Source: Vibrio fortis (lineage in GTDB: Bacteria; Pseudomonadota; Gammaproteobacteria; Enterobacterales; Vibrionaceae). Taken from it: DNA of 64,000 nt. This document shows positions 8,565 to 17,215 of this stretch, piece after piece. Made by a program: the position numbers and the translations under genes. The stretch is taken from contig NZ_AP025488.1 in NCBI RefSeq assembly GCF_024347475.1, forward strand, positions 62,001 to 126,000. The letters run 5' to 3'. The notes under the pieces were generated by a model, which worked only from the letters and a program-made list of their open reading frames with translations, ran no database searches and was not told the DNA's origin. Each line of letters starts with the position of its first letter. Position 1 is the first letter of the stretch.

Positions 8565-9785
8565 ATGAGTATTTTCCGCTTTCCCTTACTGGTATGGCTT
8601 GGGATCGGCACATTAATCATCAGTCTAGGGATCAGACAATCGTTCGGCATTTTTATGATGCCTATTTCCGACCACTTCAGTACTGATCGTGAATTCTTTA
8701 GCTTTGCTATCGCACTTCAAAACCTGTTATTTGGTGTTTTTCAGCCATTTGTGGGTATGGCTGCCGACAAATGGGGAGCTCGACGCATTATCATCGCGGG
8801 CGCATGCGCTTATGGGTTAGGCCTGCTTCTGACTTCTATCTCCACCGAGTCAAGCATGCTCTACATCTCACTTGGGGCGCTCATTGGTTTAGGTTTAAGC
8901 GCTACAAGCTATGTGATTGTTCTTGGTGCTGTTGCAAAAGTCGTCCCAGCGGAACACGCAGCAAAGGCCTTTGGTTTAACCACGGCTGCAGGCTCATTCG
9001 GTATGTTCGCGGTAATTCCGGGCGCGCAATACATGCTTAACGAGTTTGATTGGCAATCGGCGATGCAAGTATTCGCATTACTGTGCTGCTTAATGATTTC
9101 GTTTGCTCTGTTCATGCGTACGCCTAAACCGAAAGATGGCGCACAAGCACAAGCTACTTATGCAGAAGATTCACAGACACTAAAACAAGCATTGTCGGAA
9201 GCCTTTGCGCACAAAGGATATTGGCTTATCCATGCAGGCTTTTTCGTTTGTGGTTTCCACGTAATGTTTATTGCTACTCACTTACCAAGTTATCTAGCGG
9301 ATAAAGATCTTCCAGCGAGCAGCGCGGCTATGGCGCTTGCTTATGTTGGTATCTTCAATATCTTCGGCTCTTACTTCTGGGGGGTGATGGGTGACAAATT
9401 CAGTAAACGTCATGTGATGTCAGCGCTGTACTTGGTCAGAACGGCAGTGATTGGCGCATTTGTGACTCTGCCAGTAACAGAATCTACGGCAGCGATTTTT
9501 GGTGCTGCGATTGGTTTCTGTTGGTTGGGTACAGTGCCACTTACCTCAGGTCTAGTAAGACAGATCTTCGGTGCGCGTTACCTATCCACTCTATACGGTT
9601 TGGTCTTCTTTACTCACCAAGTAGGTAGCTTCTTAGGCGCTTGGGTTGGCGGTCGAATTTATGATTACTACGGCTCGTACGAGCCAATTTGGTGGTCAAC
9701 CGTTGTACTGGCTTTCGCTGCTGCGCTTATCCATTTACCAATCAATGATAAGCCAATTAAGCGTCTTAAGATGGCAATGGCTTAA
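8565..9785 (+). CDS. MFS transporter
   Basis: 406 aa, 12 predicted membrane helices. The A-loop motif after TM2 reads GMAADKWGARRIII (about 64-77), and its C-half counterpart is GVMGDKFSKRHVM. The N-terminal GIRQSFGIFMMPI segment resembles the monocarboxylate-porter-like and OFA-like branch of the superfamily. The substrate cannot be told from sequence. It follows a His-rich small protein by 15 nt and ends at a terminator, so the two form a transcription unit. A metal or metal-chelate substrate would be consistent with that partner but is speculation. Confidence 0.82.
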   Translation: MSIFRFPLLVWLGIGTLIISLGIRQSFGIFMMPISDHFSTDREFFSFAIALQNLLFGVFQPFVGMAADKWGARRIIIAGACAYGLGLLLTSISTESSMLYISLGALIGLGLSATSYVIVLGAVAKVVPAEHAAKAFGLTTAAGSFGMFAVIPGAQYMLNEFDWQSAMQVFALLCCLMISFALFMRTPKPKDGAQAQATYAEDSQTLKQALSEAFAHKGYWLIHAGFFVCGFHVMFIATHLPSYLADKDLPASSAAMALAYVGIFNIFGSYFWGVMGDKFSKRHVMSALYLVRTAVIGAFVTLPVTESTAAIFGAAIGFCWLGTVPLTSGLVRQIFGARYLSTLYGLVFFTHQVGSFLGAWVGGRIYDYYGSYEPIWWSTVVLAFAAALIHLPINDKPIKRLKMAMA

Positions 9786-9794
9786 TGAAAGCAA

Positions 9795-9824
9795 GCGGCT
9801 GCTCTTAGTGAGTAGCCGTTTTTG
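9795..9824 (+). terminator. Terminator after the MFS gene
   Basis: Stem CGGCTGCTC / GAGTAGCCG (one G-T pair), 5-nt loop, then TTTTTG. Confidence 0.8.
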
Positions 9825-9936
9825 TTTGCCTCGACAAGCTACTCTTTTAACAGAAATTTTGCCGACATATAGGACAGACAACGCTATTTTAATTTATAGT
9901 ATTTATCTTCTTACTCAATTCGTAGATTGATAGCAT

Positions 9937-10662
9937 ATGGAACTGTTCGATCAGACAGTCATTATCGCAATGGCACTCATTTTTGTTGGCTCTTTCGTTC
10001 AAACCGCTATCGGTTTTGGCTTAGCCATTGTCGCAGCTCCACTGCTTTTCCTCGTTTCTCCAGATTACGTCCCAGCCCCAATATGTTTAGTCGGCTTGTT
10101 TATCTCTATTTTTAATGCCATGAAGCACCGCAGCAACATTTCAATTGGCGGACTTAAAGTTGCACTCTTGGGCCGTATTCCAGGCTCGCTTGCAGGCGGT
10201 GCACTACTGGTCATGGTTTCCACCAGCGTTTTATCTTTATGGCTCGGTCTACTGGTTGTGTTTGCTGTCATCGTGAGCTTACTTCCATTCAGGTTAGAAC
10301 CAACACCAGCCAAAATGGGCATTGCCGGCTTTTTCTCTGGCTTTTTCGGCACCAGCTCAGGCATCGGAGGCCCACCAATGGCGCTATTGCTGCAGCACCA
10401 AGATGCCAATCAACTGCGCGGTAACCTCTCTGCCTTCTTCGTGTTCAGCTCTATTATCTCGCTGGTTGTGCAGATCCCGATTGGCTTTTTCACGTTGCAT
10501 CATTTGACTATCACCTTGCCACTGCTCCCTGCCGCTTGGCTAGGCTACAAACTGGCATTGATGACCACGCAGACTCTTCCTAAAGAACAGATTCGCATAG
10601 GTGCATTGCTGCTATGTTCAATTAGCGGTGTCACAGCGATATGGCAAGGTTTGGCGGGCTAA
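9937..10662 (+). CDS. TauE/SafE family sulfite/anion exporter
   Basis: 241 aa with about eight membrane helices and the internal duplication typical of TauE/SafE (DUF81). The first repeat holds GSFVQTAIGFGLAIVAAPLL (about 13-32) and the second GFFSGFFGTSSGIGGPPMAL (about 131-150), where the G-x-GG-P motif is diagnostic. Members export sulfite, sulfoacetate or similar anions. The actual substrate here is unknown. It stands alone between the MFS terminator and yjbR, transcribed rightward, with a 63-nt gap to yjbR, so weak co-transcription with that gene is possible. Confidence 0.85.
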   Translation: MELFDQTVIIAMALIFVGSFVQTAIGFGLAIVAAPLLFLVSPDYVPAPICLVGLFISIFNAMKHRSNISIGGLKVALLGRIPGSLAGGALLVMVSTSVLSLWLGLLVVFAVIVSLLPFRLEPTPAKMGIAGFFSGFFGTSSGIGGPPMALLLQHQDANQLRGNLSAFFVFSSIISLVVQIPIGFFTLHHLTITLPLLPAAWLGYKLALMTTQTLPKEQIRIGALLLCSISGVTAIWQGLAG

Positions 10663-10725
10663 GTTGTCGGAAGGCAAAGTGTCGATAAAAATGAATGAAA
10701 GACGCACTTAAGAAAGGAGCACTCA

Positions 10726-11085
10726 ATGGATTACGAACAGTTCAATGAATTCTGCAAAGCTCTACCTGCGACCACTTATGTGATGCAGTGGAACAACTCT
10801 CATGTATGGAAGGTGGGTGGAAAGGTGTTTGCGATTGGAGGATGGGGACCAGATGATCAGCCCGCTTGCATATTTAAAGCCTCAGACCAGAATTATGACT
10901 TTTTAAAAGACGCTACGGGCTATCGACCTGCGCCTTATTTTGCCTCTCGTGGGATGAAATGGATTCAATGCACCGATACCCAACTCGACATTGAAGAGCT
11001 TAAATACTATCTCGTTCAGTCTCATAAGATCGTTTCTCTTGGGCTCACGAAAAAGAAACAAGCTGAACTAGGCCTAAATCAGTGA
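10726..11085 (+). CDS. MmcQ/YjbR family protein
   Basis: 119 aa, normal length for the MmcQ/YjbR family, which has a CyaY-like or double-wing DNA-binding fold but no firmly established role. Typical features are F..FC..LPATTYVMQW near the N-terminus, VWKVGGKVFAI in the middle, and GYRPAPYFASRGMKWIQ toward the C-terminus. The ATG follows AAGAAAGGAGCACTCA, a strong ribosome site. Confidence 0.85.
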   Translation: MDYEQFNEFCKALPATTYVMQWNNSHVWKVGGKVFAIGGWGPDDQPACIFKASDQNYDFLKDATGYRPAPYFASRGMKWIQCTDTQLDIEELKYYLVQSHKIVSLGLTKKKQAELGLNQ

Positions 11086-11108
11086 TGGGAAACGGTTAAC
11101 CCATCACT
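11081..11108. terminator. Possible terminator hairpin between yjbR and pgpB-like genes
   Basis: Stem AGTGATGGG / CCCATCACT with a 10-nt loop. It begins inside the yjbR stop region and separates convergent genes. It lacks a T run, so termination is uncertain. Confidence 0.4.
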
Positions 11109-11141
11109 GAACCAGACATCACAAGTCAGGTATAGAGTGAA

Positions 11142-11897
11142 CTAGTTAAACGCTCTAAACGATTTGAACCAATCAGGCAGATAAGGCTCTATTTTCTCAT
11201 GAGATATCGCTGGTACTAGAGCATACAACAAAGCTGCAAAGCCAATGGAGGCTGCTAAATCAATTGGCCTATGCATACCAAGCCAAACTCGGCTATAGGC
11301 CACGGCTCCCGCCCATACTAAAAGAGCACAGACCCACATAAATTTTCGCGCTTCCCAAAACAATCCACCAAAAAACGCCACACAAATACCAACAAAGATC
11401 ATATGACCAGAAGGGAAAGAGTAATCTGTTTCACCTAGCCAATGAATCGTGCGCCAATCACTGACCAAGCTCGACACCTGTACAATCGCGTCATTCTTCG
11501 CAAGCAGCGGTAACTCATAAAAGGCTTCTGGCAAATCAACCACTTGTTGCTCCGCTAAATACACTGCATAGGGTCTTGGGCTTTCCGTCCAATGTTTAAG
11601 GTACGTCTTCGCGGCAAAACTCAGGCCAAGCAAAATAACCAGTTGTACTCCAACACTGACCAACTTAGCAGCAGGTAAACGCAGTCTTAACAGCATAATG
11701 CCGAGTACTAGCAATGTAACAAGAAACCCCTGACTTCCAGCAGAATAAGTCACATAAGTGATCAGTGCTCCGACAAAACCGTCTACCTTGTTCGAGAAGT
11801 TAAAATCAGAACCAAATAGAAAGAATGGCAGCAGACAATACAAGCTCAGAGCGAGAAGCAATAAGCCCTTGGATTTGTTGGAGAACATGAGTTTCAT
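11142..11897 (-). CDS. pgpB: PAP2 family phosphatase, PgpB-like
   Basis: 251 aa, about six membrane helices. The three PAP2 catalytic motifs are present: KTYLKHWTESPRPY (C1, K-x6-RP type, about 90-103), SFPSGHMI (C2, PSGH about 152-159) and SRVWLGMHRPID (C3, SR-x5-H-x3-D). The catalytic histidines act through a phospho-enzyme. The spacing and the ESPRPY and PSGHM neighbourhoods look like E. coli PgpB, which dephosphorylates phosphatidylglycerophosphate and undecaprenyl pyrophosphate in the inner membrane. The gene name is probable rather than certain because PAP2 enzymes overlap in substrate. Confidence 0.82.
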   Translation of the reverse strand: MKLMFSNKSKGLLLLALSLYCLLPFFLFGSDFNFSNKVDGFVGALITYVTYSAGSQGFLVTLLVLGIMLLRLRLPAAKLVSVGVQLVILLGLSFAAKTYLKHWTESPRPYAVYLAEQQVVDLPEAFYELPLLAKNDAIVQVSSLVSDWRTIHWLGETDYSFPSGHMIFVGICVAFFGGLFWEARKFMWVCALLVWAGAVAYSRVWLGMHRPIDLAASIGFAALLYALVPAISHEKIEPYLPDWFKSFRAFN

Positions 11898-12193
11898 AGA
11901 AATAGGCTAACGTTGAAAAAATCGAATGCTAGCTCACCTTAACACCCCCAATATCAATTTTTTGTCAGAAAGCATAGCCAACGGTGACATTTCTATAAAT
12001 TACGCAATTTCAACATGTTGGCATTGCTCTTTTACTGACACATCTGTGTTGCACTAGAGAGTAATAAACTCTTAATAGGAGCACTCTGAAAGGCTCAAGT
12101 AACGAACGAATACCCCTGATTTGGAACACTTATGCCGTGAAAACGGATAATTAATCAGCAAACTGTTCGCTAATTTCGTAAAGTTTGCGGACT

Positions 12194-12256
12194 ATCCTTT
12201 TCATATGAACATGAAAGGATTACCATTCCTGCGCTTTTGAAATCAAAATCAAAAGC
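12194..12256 (+). other. Two hairpin-forming inverted repeats upstream of the FMN riboswitch
   Basis: ATCCTTTTCAT / ATGAAAGGAT (12194-12220, one bulge) and GCTTTTGA / TCAAAAGC (12233-12256). They lie in the 11898-12275 stretch, which has no gene. They may be leader structure or the end of a separate short RNA. I recognise no family. Confidence 0.4.
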
Positions 12257-12275
12257 TAATCAAATTTATTTTTTA

Positions 12276-12438
12276 TTCTCAGGGCGGGGCGAAATTCCCC
12301 ACCGGCGGTATGTCCTTAGTAACACTATGTACTTAGCAAAACTATAGATAAGCCCGCGAGCGCTCGATTCGTCGAGGTCAGCAGATCTGGTGAGATGCCA
12401 GAGCCGACGGTTATAGTCCGGATGAGAGAGAATGGAAA
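12276..12438 (+). promoter_or_regulatory. FMN riboswitch (RFN element)
   Basis: Conserved RFN landmarks occur in order: AGGGCGGGGCGAAATTCCCC (12281-12300), ACCGGCGGTA, AGCCCGCGAGCG, GGTCAGCAGATCTGGTGAGA, GCCAGAGCCGACGGTTATAG and CCGGATGAGAGAGAAT. It binds FMN and switches off downstream riboflavin genes. The gene it should control, ribB, starts about 310 nt further on, because a repeat element lies between them. A hairpin at 12441-12465 may be the expression platform. Confidence 0.95.
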
Positions 12439-12440
12439 CA

Positions 12441-12475
12441 CACCACTCATACTATTGAGTTGGTGCATTTCGTTT
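12441..12475 (+). terminator. Possible riboswitch expression-platform hairpin
   Basis: CACCACTCA / TGAGTTGGTG forms an imperfect stem with a 6-nt loop directly after the aptamer, followed by CATTTCGTTTT. This position fits an FMN-dependent terminator, though the U tract is weak. Confidence 0.45.
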
Positions 12476-12507
12476 TGGATAAAACCATGCGAACGACGAT
12501 CTGTCTT

Positions 12508-12669
12508 ATACCAATCACAGTAAGTAAGTGATCAAAAATAGCGCAGGAAAAAGGCTTGAGAACAAGGCAGAGTTTTTCGATAAGTAGTTATTCTACAATC
12601 AAAAATTCTAACGCAGTTATCGAGCATTTTAACAAGCTAGGGTGAGCAATTATTTACTACGATTGGTAT
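12508..12669. repeat. 162-bp MITE-like repeat with inverted ends
   Basis: The left end reads ATACCAATCACAGTAAGTAA and the complement of the right end reads ATACCAATCGTAGTAAATAA, so the termini match over about 26 bp with a few differences. The interior (about 110 bp) is non-coding. No clear target duplication is visible. I recall near-identical intergenic sequences in Vibrio genomes but cannot check copy number. It lies between the FMN riboswitch and ribB. Confidence 0.7.
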
Positions 12670-12747
12670 TGTTGATAGATCGCGCCATCGTTTGGCTGTC
12701 ATCCCTCATACAAGCCCTGATTCTGGTGATATTTTAGGAGTTAAACC

Positions 12748-13404
12748 ATGAATCAGTCTTCAATTTTGGCCGAATTTGGCGAACCAATCGAACGCGTTGA
12801 AAACGCACTGCAAGCACTACGCGAAGGTCGTGGCGTTCTTCTACTAGACGATGAAGATCGTGAAAACGAAGGTGACATCATCTATTCGGTTGAGCACTTA
12901 ACCAACGAACAGATGGCACTGATGATCCGCGAATGTAGCGGCATTGTTTGCTTATGTCTAACTGATGAGCAAGCAAACCAACTTGACCTGCCGCCGATGG
13001 TTGTTGATAACAACAGTGCTAACCAAACTGCATTCACAGTAACAATCGAAGCAAAAGTGGGTGTGACAACTGGCGTATCTGCTGCTGACCGTGTAACCAC
13101 GATCAAAACTGCGGCTAACCCAACAGCAAAACCAAGTGATTTAGCGCGTCCGGGCCACGTGTTCCCACTGCGTGCTCGTAAAGGTGGTGTGTTAGCTCGT
13201 CGTGGCCACACTGAAGGTACCGTTGACCTTATGCAAATGGCAGGTCTGCCTTCTGCAGGTGTTCTATGTGAAGTCACTAACCCAGACGGCACTATGGCGA
13301 AAACGCCAGAGATCGTTGCTTTCGGTAAACTTCACAACATGCCTGTACTGACGATCGAAGACATGGTGGCTTACCGAAACCAGTTCGACCTAAAACTGGC
13401 TTAA
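12748..13404 (+). CDS. ribB: 3,4-dihydroxy-2-butanone-4-phosphate synthase
   Basis: 218 aa, standard length for stand-alone RibB. It converts ribulose 5-phosphate to formate and L-3,4-dihydroxybutan-2-one 4-phosphate in riboflavin synthesis. The acidic loop [10 protein letters not shown] (about 34-43) and the [11 protein letters not shown] segment (about 151-161) with the metal-binding His are intact, as are AADRVTTIK and [12 protein letters not shown]. There is no fused GTP cyclohydrolase II domain. The ATG follows TTAGGAGTTAAACC. It is controlled by the FMN riboswitch upstream; the MITE-like element lies in its leader. A strong terminator follows. Confidence 0.97.
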   Translation: MNQSSILAEFGEPIERVENALQALREGRGVLLLDDEDRENEGDIIYSVEHLTNEQMALMIRECSGIVCLCLTDEQANQLDLPPMVVDNNSANQTAFTVTIEAKVGVTTGVSAADRVTTIKTAANPTAKPSDLARPGHVFPLRARKGGVLARRGHTEGTVDLMQMAGLPSAGVLCEVTNPDGTMAKTPEIVAFGKLHNMPVLTIEDMVAYRNQFDLKLA

Positions 13405-13427
13405 GCAATACGTTTTGAGATCGACTC

Positions 13428-13456
13428 AAGCCCTGCTCTGTGAGCGGGGCTTTTTT
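13428..13456 (+). terminator. Terminator after ribB
   Basis: Stem AAGCCCTGCTC / GAGCGGGGCTT with a 3-nt loop, then six T. Confidence 0.9.
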
Positions 13457-13628
13457 GTTGAGATCTGTCCATATCGCCTCAGAATCTCCCTATTTTAGGG
13501 CTAACTTGCACCAAGTTAGACAAATGGAGGTCACATCAAAAACATAAACAATTGAATATTAAGCACATTTAACTCTGGCACGCTTAACGCATACCACCTA
13601 AGAGGTATTCACATACAAGGAGTGCGTT

Positions 13629-14477
13629 ATGTTTATGCTTATTTCAACCATCATCATTTTGGCTTCCGTTTATGCTCTTTTTCACTTTTCACAGAAACGC
13701 CAAAAGTCCAACGACCAAAAATTTGAAACCTTAGTGCTACTTAGAGAGTTGTTGCAGCTATCTAGAAAACACCGAGCAGCAACGCATTATGCGCTGACCT
13801 GTAAGCTATCGACCGACTCTGTACAAAGAGTAAATAGCCTGTACCAATCGATGATGAGCGCATCCAACAAGCTAATTCAAAAAAGCCCATTTGATGGACG
13901 CCCGATGTACCGTATTTATCAGTTGAAAATTAAGGCCATGCATAACGATTGGCAAACTCGAAGCTTGGTACGAAACCAGTTCATTCATGGCAAAACCATT
14001 CGCCACAATATGTTGTTAATGGATGAATTGATGATCACTTGGTTAACTGAGTCGGAACAGACTGAACTGGTTGATGATTATCACATGGAGTGGTTACAAG
14101 TTTTGGATGCTATGGAGACACTGACAAAGTTGAGAATGTGTATTCCAGATATGGACAAACAGGATGAGTTTCTGCGCGCCAAGTTTTATTCCGACCAAAT
14201 TCATAGACACTTGAACCGCTTGTCGTTGATCTGCCCTTTGAGTTTAGGCTCTCCAACGAGCGCACGTGCGATACAAACGCTTGTTGATATTCACGATAGC
14301 GAACAACCGGAGATCACCGCGACAGTGATGTACGAACTGACGAGTGACATTTCTACCATTATCGCGCAGGTGTACGACCAGATACTGTCTCGAATGACAG
14401 AGACACTCTACCTACCGCTTCCAGAGATTTCGTTAAGGCTGGCAGACGACCATCAGGGTGTACACGGTTCCGTGTAA
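13629..14477 (+). CDS. Membrane-anchored helical protein of unknown function
   Basis: 282 aa, not assigned to a family I know. A single N-terminal hydrophobic segment (about residues 1-20, MLISTIIILASVYALFHF) is followed by a largely alpha-helical cytoplasmic or periplasmic body. The stretch ETLVLLRELLQLSRKHRAAT (about 33-52) is reminiscent of the first helix of nitrate/nitrite-sensing (NIT) domains, but no signalling output domain follows. The ATG follows ACAAGGAGTGCGTT. The gene is single, with its own terminator, beside a cluster of LysR/oxidoreductase pairs. Confidence 0.7.
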   Translation: MFMLISTIIILASVYALFHFSQKRQKSNDQKFETLVLLRELLQLSRKHRAATHYALTCKLSTDSVQRVNSLYQSMMSASNKLIQKSPFDGRPMYRIYQLKIKAMHNDWQTRSLVRNQFIHGKTIRHNMLLMDELMITWLTESEQTELVDDYHMEWLQVLDAMETLTKLRMCIPDMDKQDEFLRAKFYSDQIHRHLNRLSLICPLSLGSPTSARAIQTLVDIHDSEQPEITATVMYELTSDISTIIAQVYDQILSRMTETLYLPLPEISLRLADDHQGVHGSV

Positions 14478-14528
14478 AGGCAGCACATACAAGTCGTCGT
14501 CCTATAGAACTCCCCCACATTGAGTTCG

Positions 14529-14566
14529 TATCCGATATCACTTTTGGTATCGGATTTTTGTTTTTA
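14529..14566 (+). terminator. Terminator after the 13629 gene
   Basis: Stem ATCCGATA / TATCGGAT around a 10-nt loop, then TTTTTGTTTTT. It lies 52 nt past the stop codon. Confidence 0.8.
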
Positions 14567-14611
14567 CCGAGTGATAAACACGCAGAATAACGTAACGATA
14601 ATGACTGCACA

Positions 14612-15505
14612 CTAAGTAGGTCGAACAATATCCTGCGACCACATGCTGGCCACAAAATCGATAAACTGACGCACAACTGGCAACTGGTAGCTTCGCGAAA
14701 GGTACACCGCCCATAATGTGCTTGTTGGTACAACATAATCTGTAAGGATAGGAGCCAACTCGCCCCGAGCAATTATCGGGTTAGCGATATCACAAGGCAG
14801 CCTGCTAATACCCTTTCCTCGACAAGTGGCTTGCACCAATACACCAACATCGTTGGCTGTGATCGTTCCGGCTACATCAACCGAGTGCTGTTGATTGTCT
14901 TTCACAAACCGCCACGTTGATACGCCAAGGTGTCGAAAACAGTTGTGATTTCTTAGATCTGATATGTGTTCAATGAGCGCATTTTGCTCTAGATAACTAG
15001 GCGCGGCGCATATCACCGAATCAATCTTCATCAGTTTGCGCGCGATAAGATTCTCATCGGGTGAGTCAGTATAACGCAGTGCGATATCAATTCGCTCATC
15101 GACAAGCTGTGTGAAGCGATCAGAAGCAAACAGCTCGATACTCACATTAGGATGAAGATCCGTGAAGGCTTCGACCACATCCAGCAACAAATGTTGAGTC
15201 AGGGCAATCGGAGCGGATATCCGAATAACACCTGACAGTTGCTCTGTCATATTAAGGGCACTCACTTCTAACTCAGCCGCTTCGTGCAAGATCCGCTCAC
15301 AACGAATCAATGCCGCCTCGCCCGCCGTGGTTAAACTGACTTTACGGGTCGTTCTATGCAATAGTCTTTGTTTTAACCAGCTTTCAATTTCTTGAACATG
15401 CCTCGAAACCTGAAGTCGACTCATACCCAAGTGATCAGCCGCTTGAGTGAAACTGGAACAGTTCGCTACTTCCACAAAACTGCGCATCGCATTTAGTCTA
15501 TCCAA
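14612..15505 (-). CDS. LysR-family transcriptional regulator
   Basis: 297 aa. The N-terminal winged helix-turn-helix includes the segment NCSSFTQAADHLGMSRLQVS, and the substrate-binding domain of the CrgA/YafC-like branch begins SGVIRISAPIAL. I chose TTG 15505 because AAGGGG sits 7 nt upstream and the product starts LDRLNAMRSFVEV like its relatives. A GTG at 15526 gives 304 aa and is an alternative. It is divergent from the NAD(P)-binding protein gene at 15659, with about 150 nt between them, so it likely regulates that gene. The inducer is unknown. Confidence 0.88.
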   Translation of the reverse strand: MDRLNAMRSFVEVANCSSFTQAADHLGMSRLQVSRHVQEIESWLKQRLLHRTTRKVSLTTAGEAALIRCERILHEAAELEVSALNMTEQLSGVIRISAPIALTQHLLLDVVEAFTDLHPNVSIELFASDRFTQLVDERIDIALRYTDSPDENLIARKLMKIDSVICAAPSYLEQNALIEHISDLRNHNCFRHLGVSTWRFVKDNQQHSVDVAGTITANDVGVLVQATCRGKGISRLPCDIANPIIARGELAPILTDYVVPTSTLWAVYLSRSYQLPVVRQFIDFVASMWSQDIVRPT

Positions 15506-15658
15506 TGTTAACCCCTTGTACTTCACTTCACAGATCCTGAGTCAATTAGTAACTCAAACAGATACAATCTACATCAATTGGCGATATTTATCACATCAAA
15601 GCGAGCTATTAGACTGCAATGGTTGTCGAAACACAGAATTAATTAACGCAGAATCATT

Positions 15659-16291
15659 ATGAAAATTGCAGTATTAGGCGCAACAGGTTGGATTGGTAGC
15701 CACATTGCTCAAGAAGCCGCATCACGTGGCCATGAAGTTATCGCAATCGTGAGAGACGCAAGTAAAGTGGAACAAGAAGGTATAGAGGCGCGTACTTTCG
15801 ATCTGCAAGATCCACAAACGAAGATCAACGATGTGACGTCTGATGTCGATGTGGTTATTGCCTCAATTGGCGGGCGCGCACTTGGCAATCATGAGTTAGT
15901 AAAACAGAGTGCAGAGAAGTTACTGTCTGAGTTGCCAAGCGGTCGTCGTTTGATGTGGGTTGGCGGTGCAGGATCACTGGAAGTCGCTCCTAACGTTGCG
16001 TTAGTAACAGTGCCGGATTTCCCAGAAGAGTACAAAGCGGAGGCACTAGCTCAAGGTGAAGCGCTCGAAGTATTCAAGCAATCAAACAGCGACGTTCAGT
16101 GGACTTTTGTTAGTCCAGCTGCCGAGATTTTCCCTGGAGAATCAATATCTCAATACCGTATCGGTGGTGATCAGTTACTAACAGATGCGGAAGGCAACAG
16201 CAAAATTTCAGTATCAGATTACGCCATTGCGATGCTTGATGTTCTTGAAGGCTGCGAACATATCAACAAAAGAATCGGTGTCGCTTACTAG
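15659..16291 (+). CDS. NAD(P)H-binding atypical SDR protein
   Basis: 210 aa. The N-terminal nucleotide-binding motif is GATGWIGSHIA (residues 7-17), followed by a Rossmann fold in the style of atypical short-chain dehydrogenases (NmrA/YwnB-like), with DVDVVIASIGGRA and the VGGAGSLEV stretch. Typical members act as quinone or flavin reductases or as redox sensors, and this one lacks the classic YxxxK catalytic pair. Divergent from a LysR regulator. A long imperfect hairpin at 16335-16374 follows the gene. Confidence 0.83.
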   Translation: MKIAVLGATGWIGSHIAQEAASRGHEVIAIVRDASKVEQEGIEARTFDLQDPQTKINDVTSDVDVVIASIGGRALGNHELVKQSAEKLLSELPSGRRLMWVGGAGSLEVAPNVALVTVPDFPEEYKAEALAQGEALEVFKQSNSDVQWTFVSPAAEIFPGESISQYRIGGDQLLTDAEGNSKISVSDYAIAMLDVLEGCEHINKRIGVAY

Positions 16292-16334
16292 GGTCGACTG
16301 ATCCTCAAGATTCCATGCTTAACCCTTGCCTAGC

Positions 16335-16374
16335 TTCCCGCTTACTACTCGCAAAATACAGTAATAAGCGGGAA
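16335..16374 (+). terminator. Long hairpin after the NAD(P)-binding protein gene
   Basis: TTCCCGCTTACTACT pairs with AGTAATAAGCGGGAA (one mismatch), with a 10-nt loop. No T run follows, so it may end or stabilise the transcript. Confidence 0.4.
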
Positions 16375-16429
16375 TACTTATGCCTTGTTAGACACAATTA
16401 AGAGGCGTACCTCTAACACACAAAGGTAT

Positions 16430-17080
16430 TTACAGGGGAAGATGCCCTGTTTTCACTAAAATCACGGTTTCCTCTTCGACAAATGGGAAGTGCTCACTCA
16501 TATGTGGGCTACGCATCCAAGTGTGTTTTGGATACACACCATGTTCATCTTGAAAAGTACCAGATAATACGAAAATCTCTTCACCACCAAAATGACGATG
16601 CGGCTGAAAACGTTCGCCAACAGGCCACTTAACCAGAGCGACGTGCTCATGCTCAAATTCGTGCAGCGGCATCACCTGCAAGCCACCAATACCCGGTAGC
16701 CACTCAGTTTGGTTGGTATCAACTCTCACCTGAGCCAGATCTCTATCATCGAACTGATTCAGCTTTACCAAAATCGTGCAGCCGTTTTTGCTTGAAGGCG
16801 AGTGCGCGCTACCTGGTGGATTGCGAATATAGGTACCTGCCGGAAAGTCTCCCGTTTCATCGGAGAATACGCCTTCTAACACGAAGATCTCTTCACCTTT
16901 GGGGTGAGGGTGTTCAGAAAAAGAGGATTCAGGATCGTACTTGACCACGCTAGTCGTATGACCCGACTCCTTAGCTTCGCGTTCTAATGGCTTTCTCCAC
17001 ACACCTTTGGCTGGGCTCGCTACCCATTCCATAGGATCAGTTTCTATCACTAACCTTTTCGAAAAATCCATGTTTAACAT
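16430..17080 (-). CDS. Two-domain cupin protein (ChrR-like)
   Basis: 216 aa containing two cupin repeats. The first has EHPHPKGEEIFVLEGVFSDE (about 57-76) and the second PHRHFGGEEIFVLSGTFQDE, each with the His-x-His ... Glu metal-ligand pattern of the ChrR C-terminal cupin. There is no N-terminal zinc anti-sigma domain, so this is not a full ChrR and no partner sigma factor is adjacent. Start ATG 17080 follows TAAGGTCACAGTC; the longer frame to 17197 runs into non-family sequence. It lies on the same strand, 135 nt downstream of the SDR gene, and could be co-transcribed with it. Confidence 0.8.
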   Translation of the reverse strand: MLNMDFSKRLVIETDPMEWVASPAKGVWRKPLEREAKESGHTTSVVKYDPESSFSEHPHPKGEEIFVLEGVFSDETGDFPAGTYIRNPPGSAHSPSSKNGCTILVKLNQFDDRDLAQVRVDTNQTEWLPGIGGLQVMPLHEFEHEHVALVKWPVGERFQPHRHFGGEEIFVLSGTFQDEHGVYPKHTWMRSPHMSEHFPFVEEETVILVKTGHLPL

Positions 17081-17215
17081 GACTGTGACCTTACTCTTGC
17101 TATCGTTATTATTGTTTTGTCGCGACTCACTCACTGTTTCATTGTACGCGAATAACCAAAGAGGTGACCAATTCCAAGCGTTATCTGGTATGCCCACCTC
17201 TTACGGCTCGACTTA

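Noticed and set aside
11898..12190. A second riboswitch upstream of the FMN element
   Set aside because: I looked for glycine, GEMM, lysine, TPP and preQ1 signatures and found none that fit.
12441..12500. Hairpin after the FMN aptamer as a strong terminator
   Set aside because: The U tract is weak, so I list it only as a possible platform.
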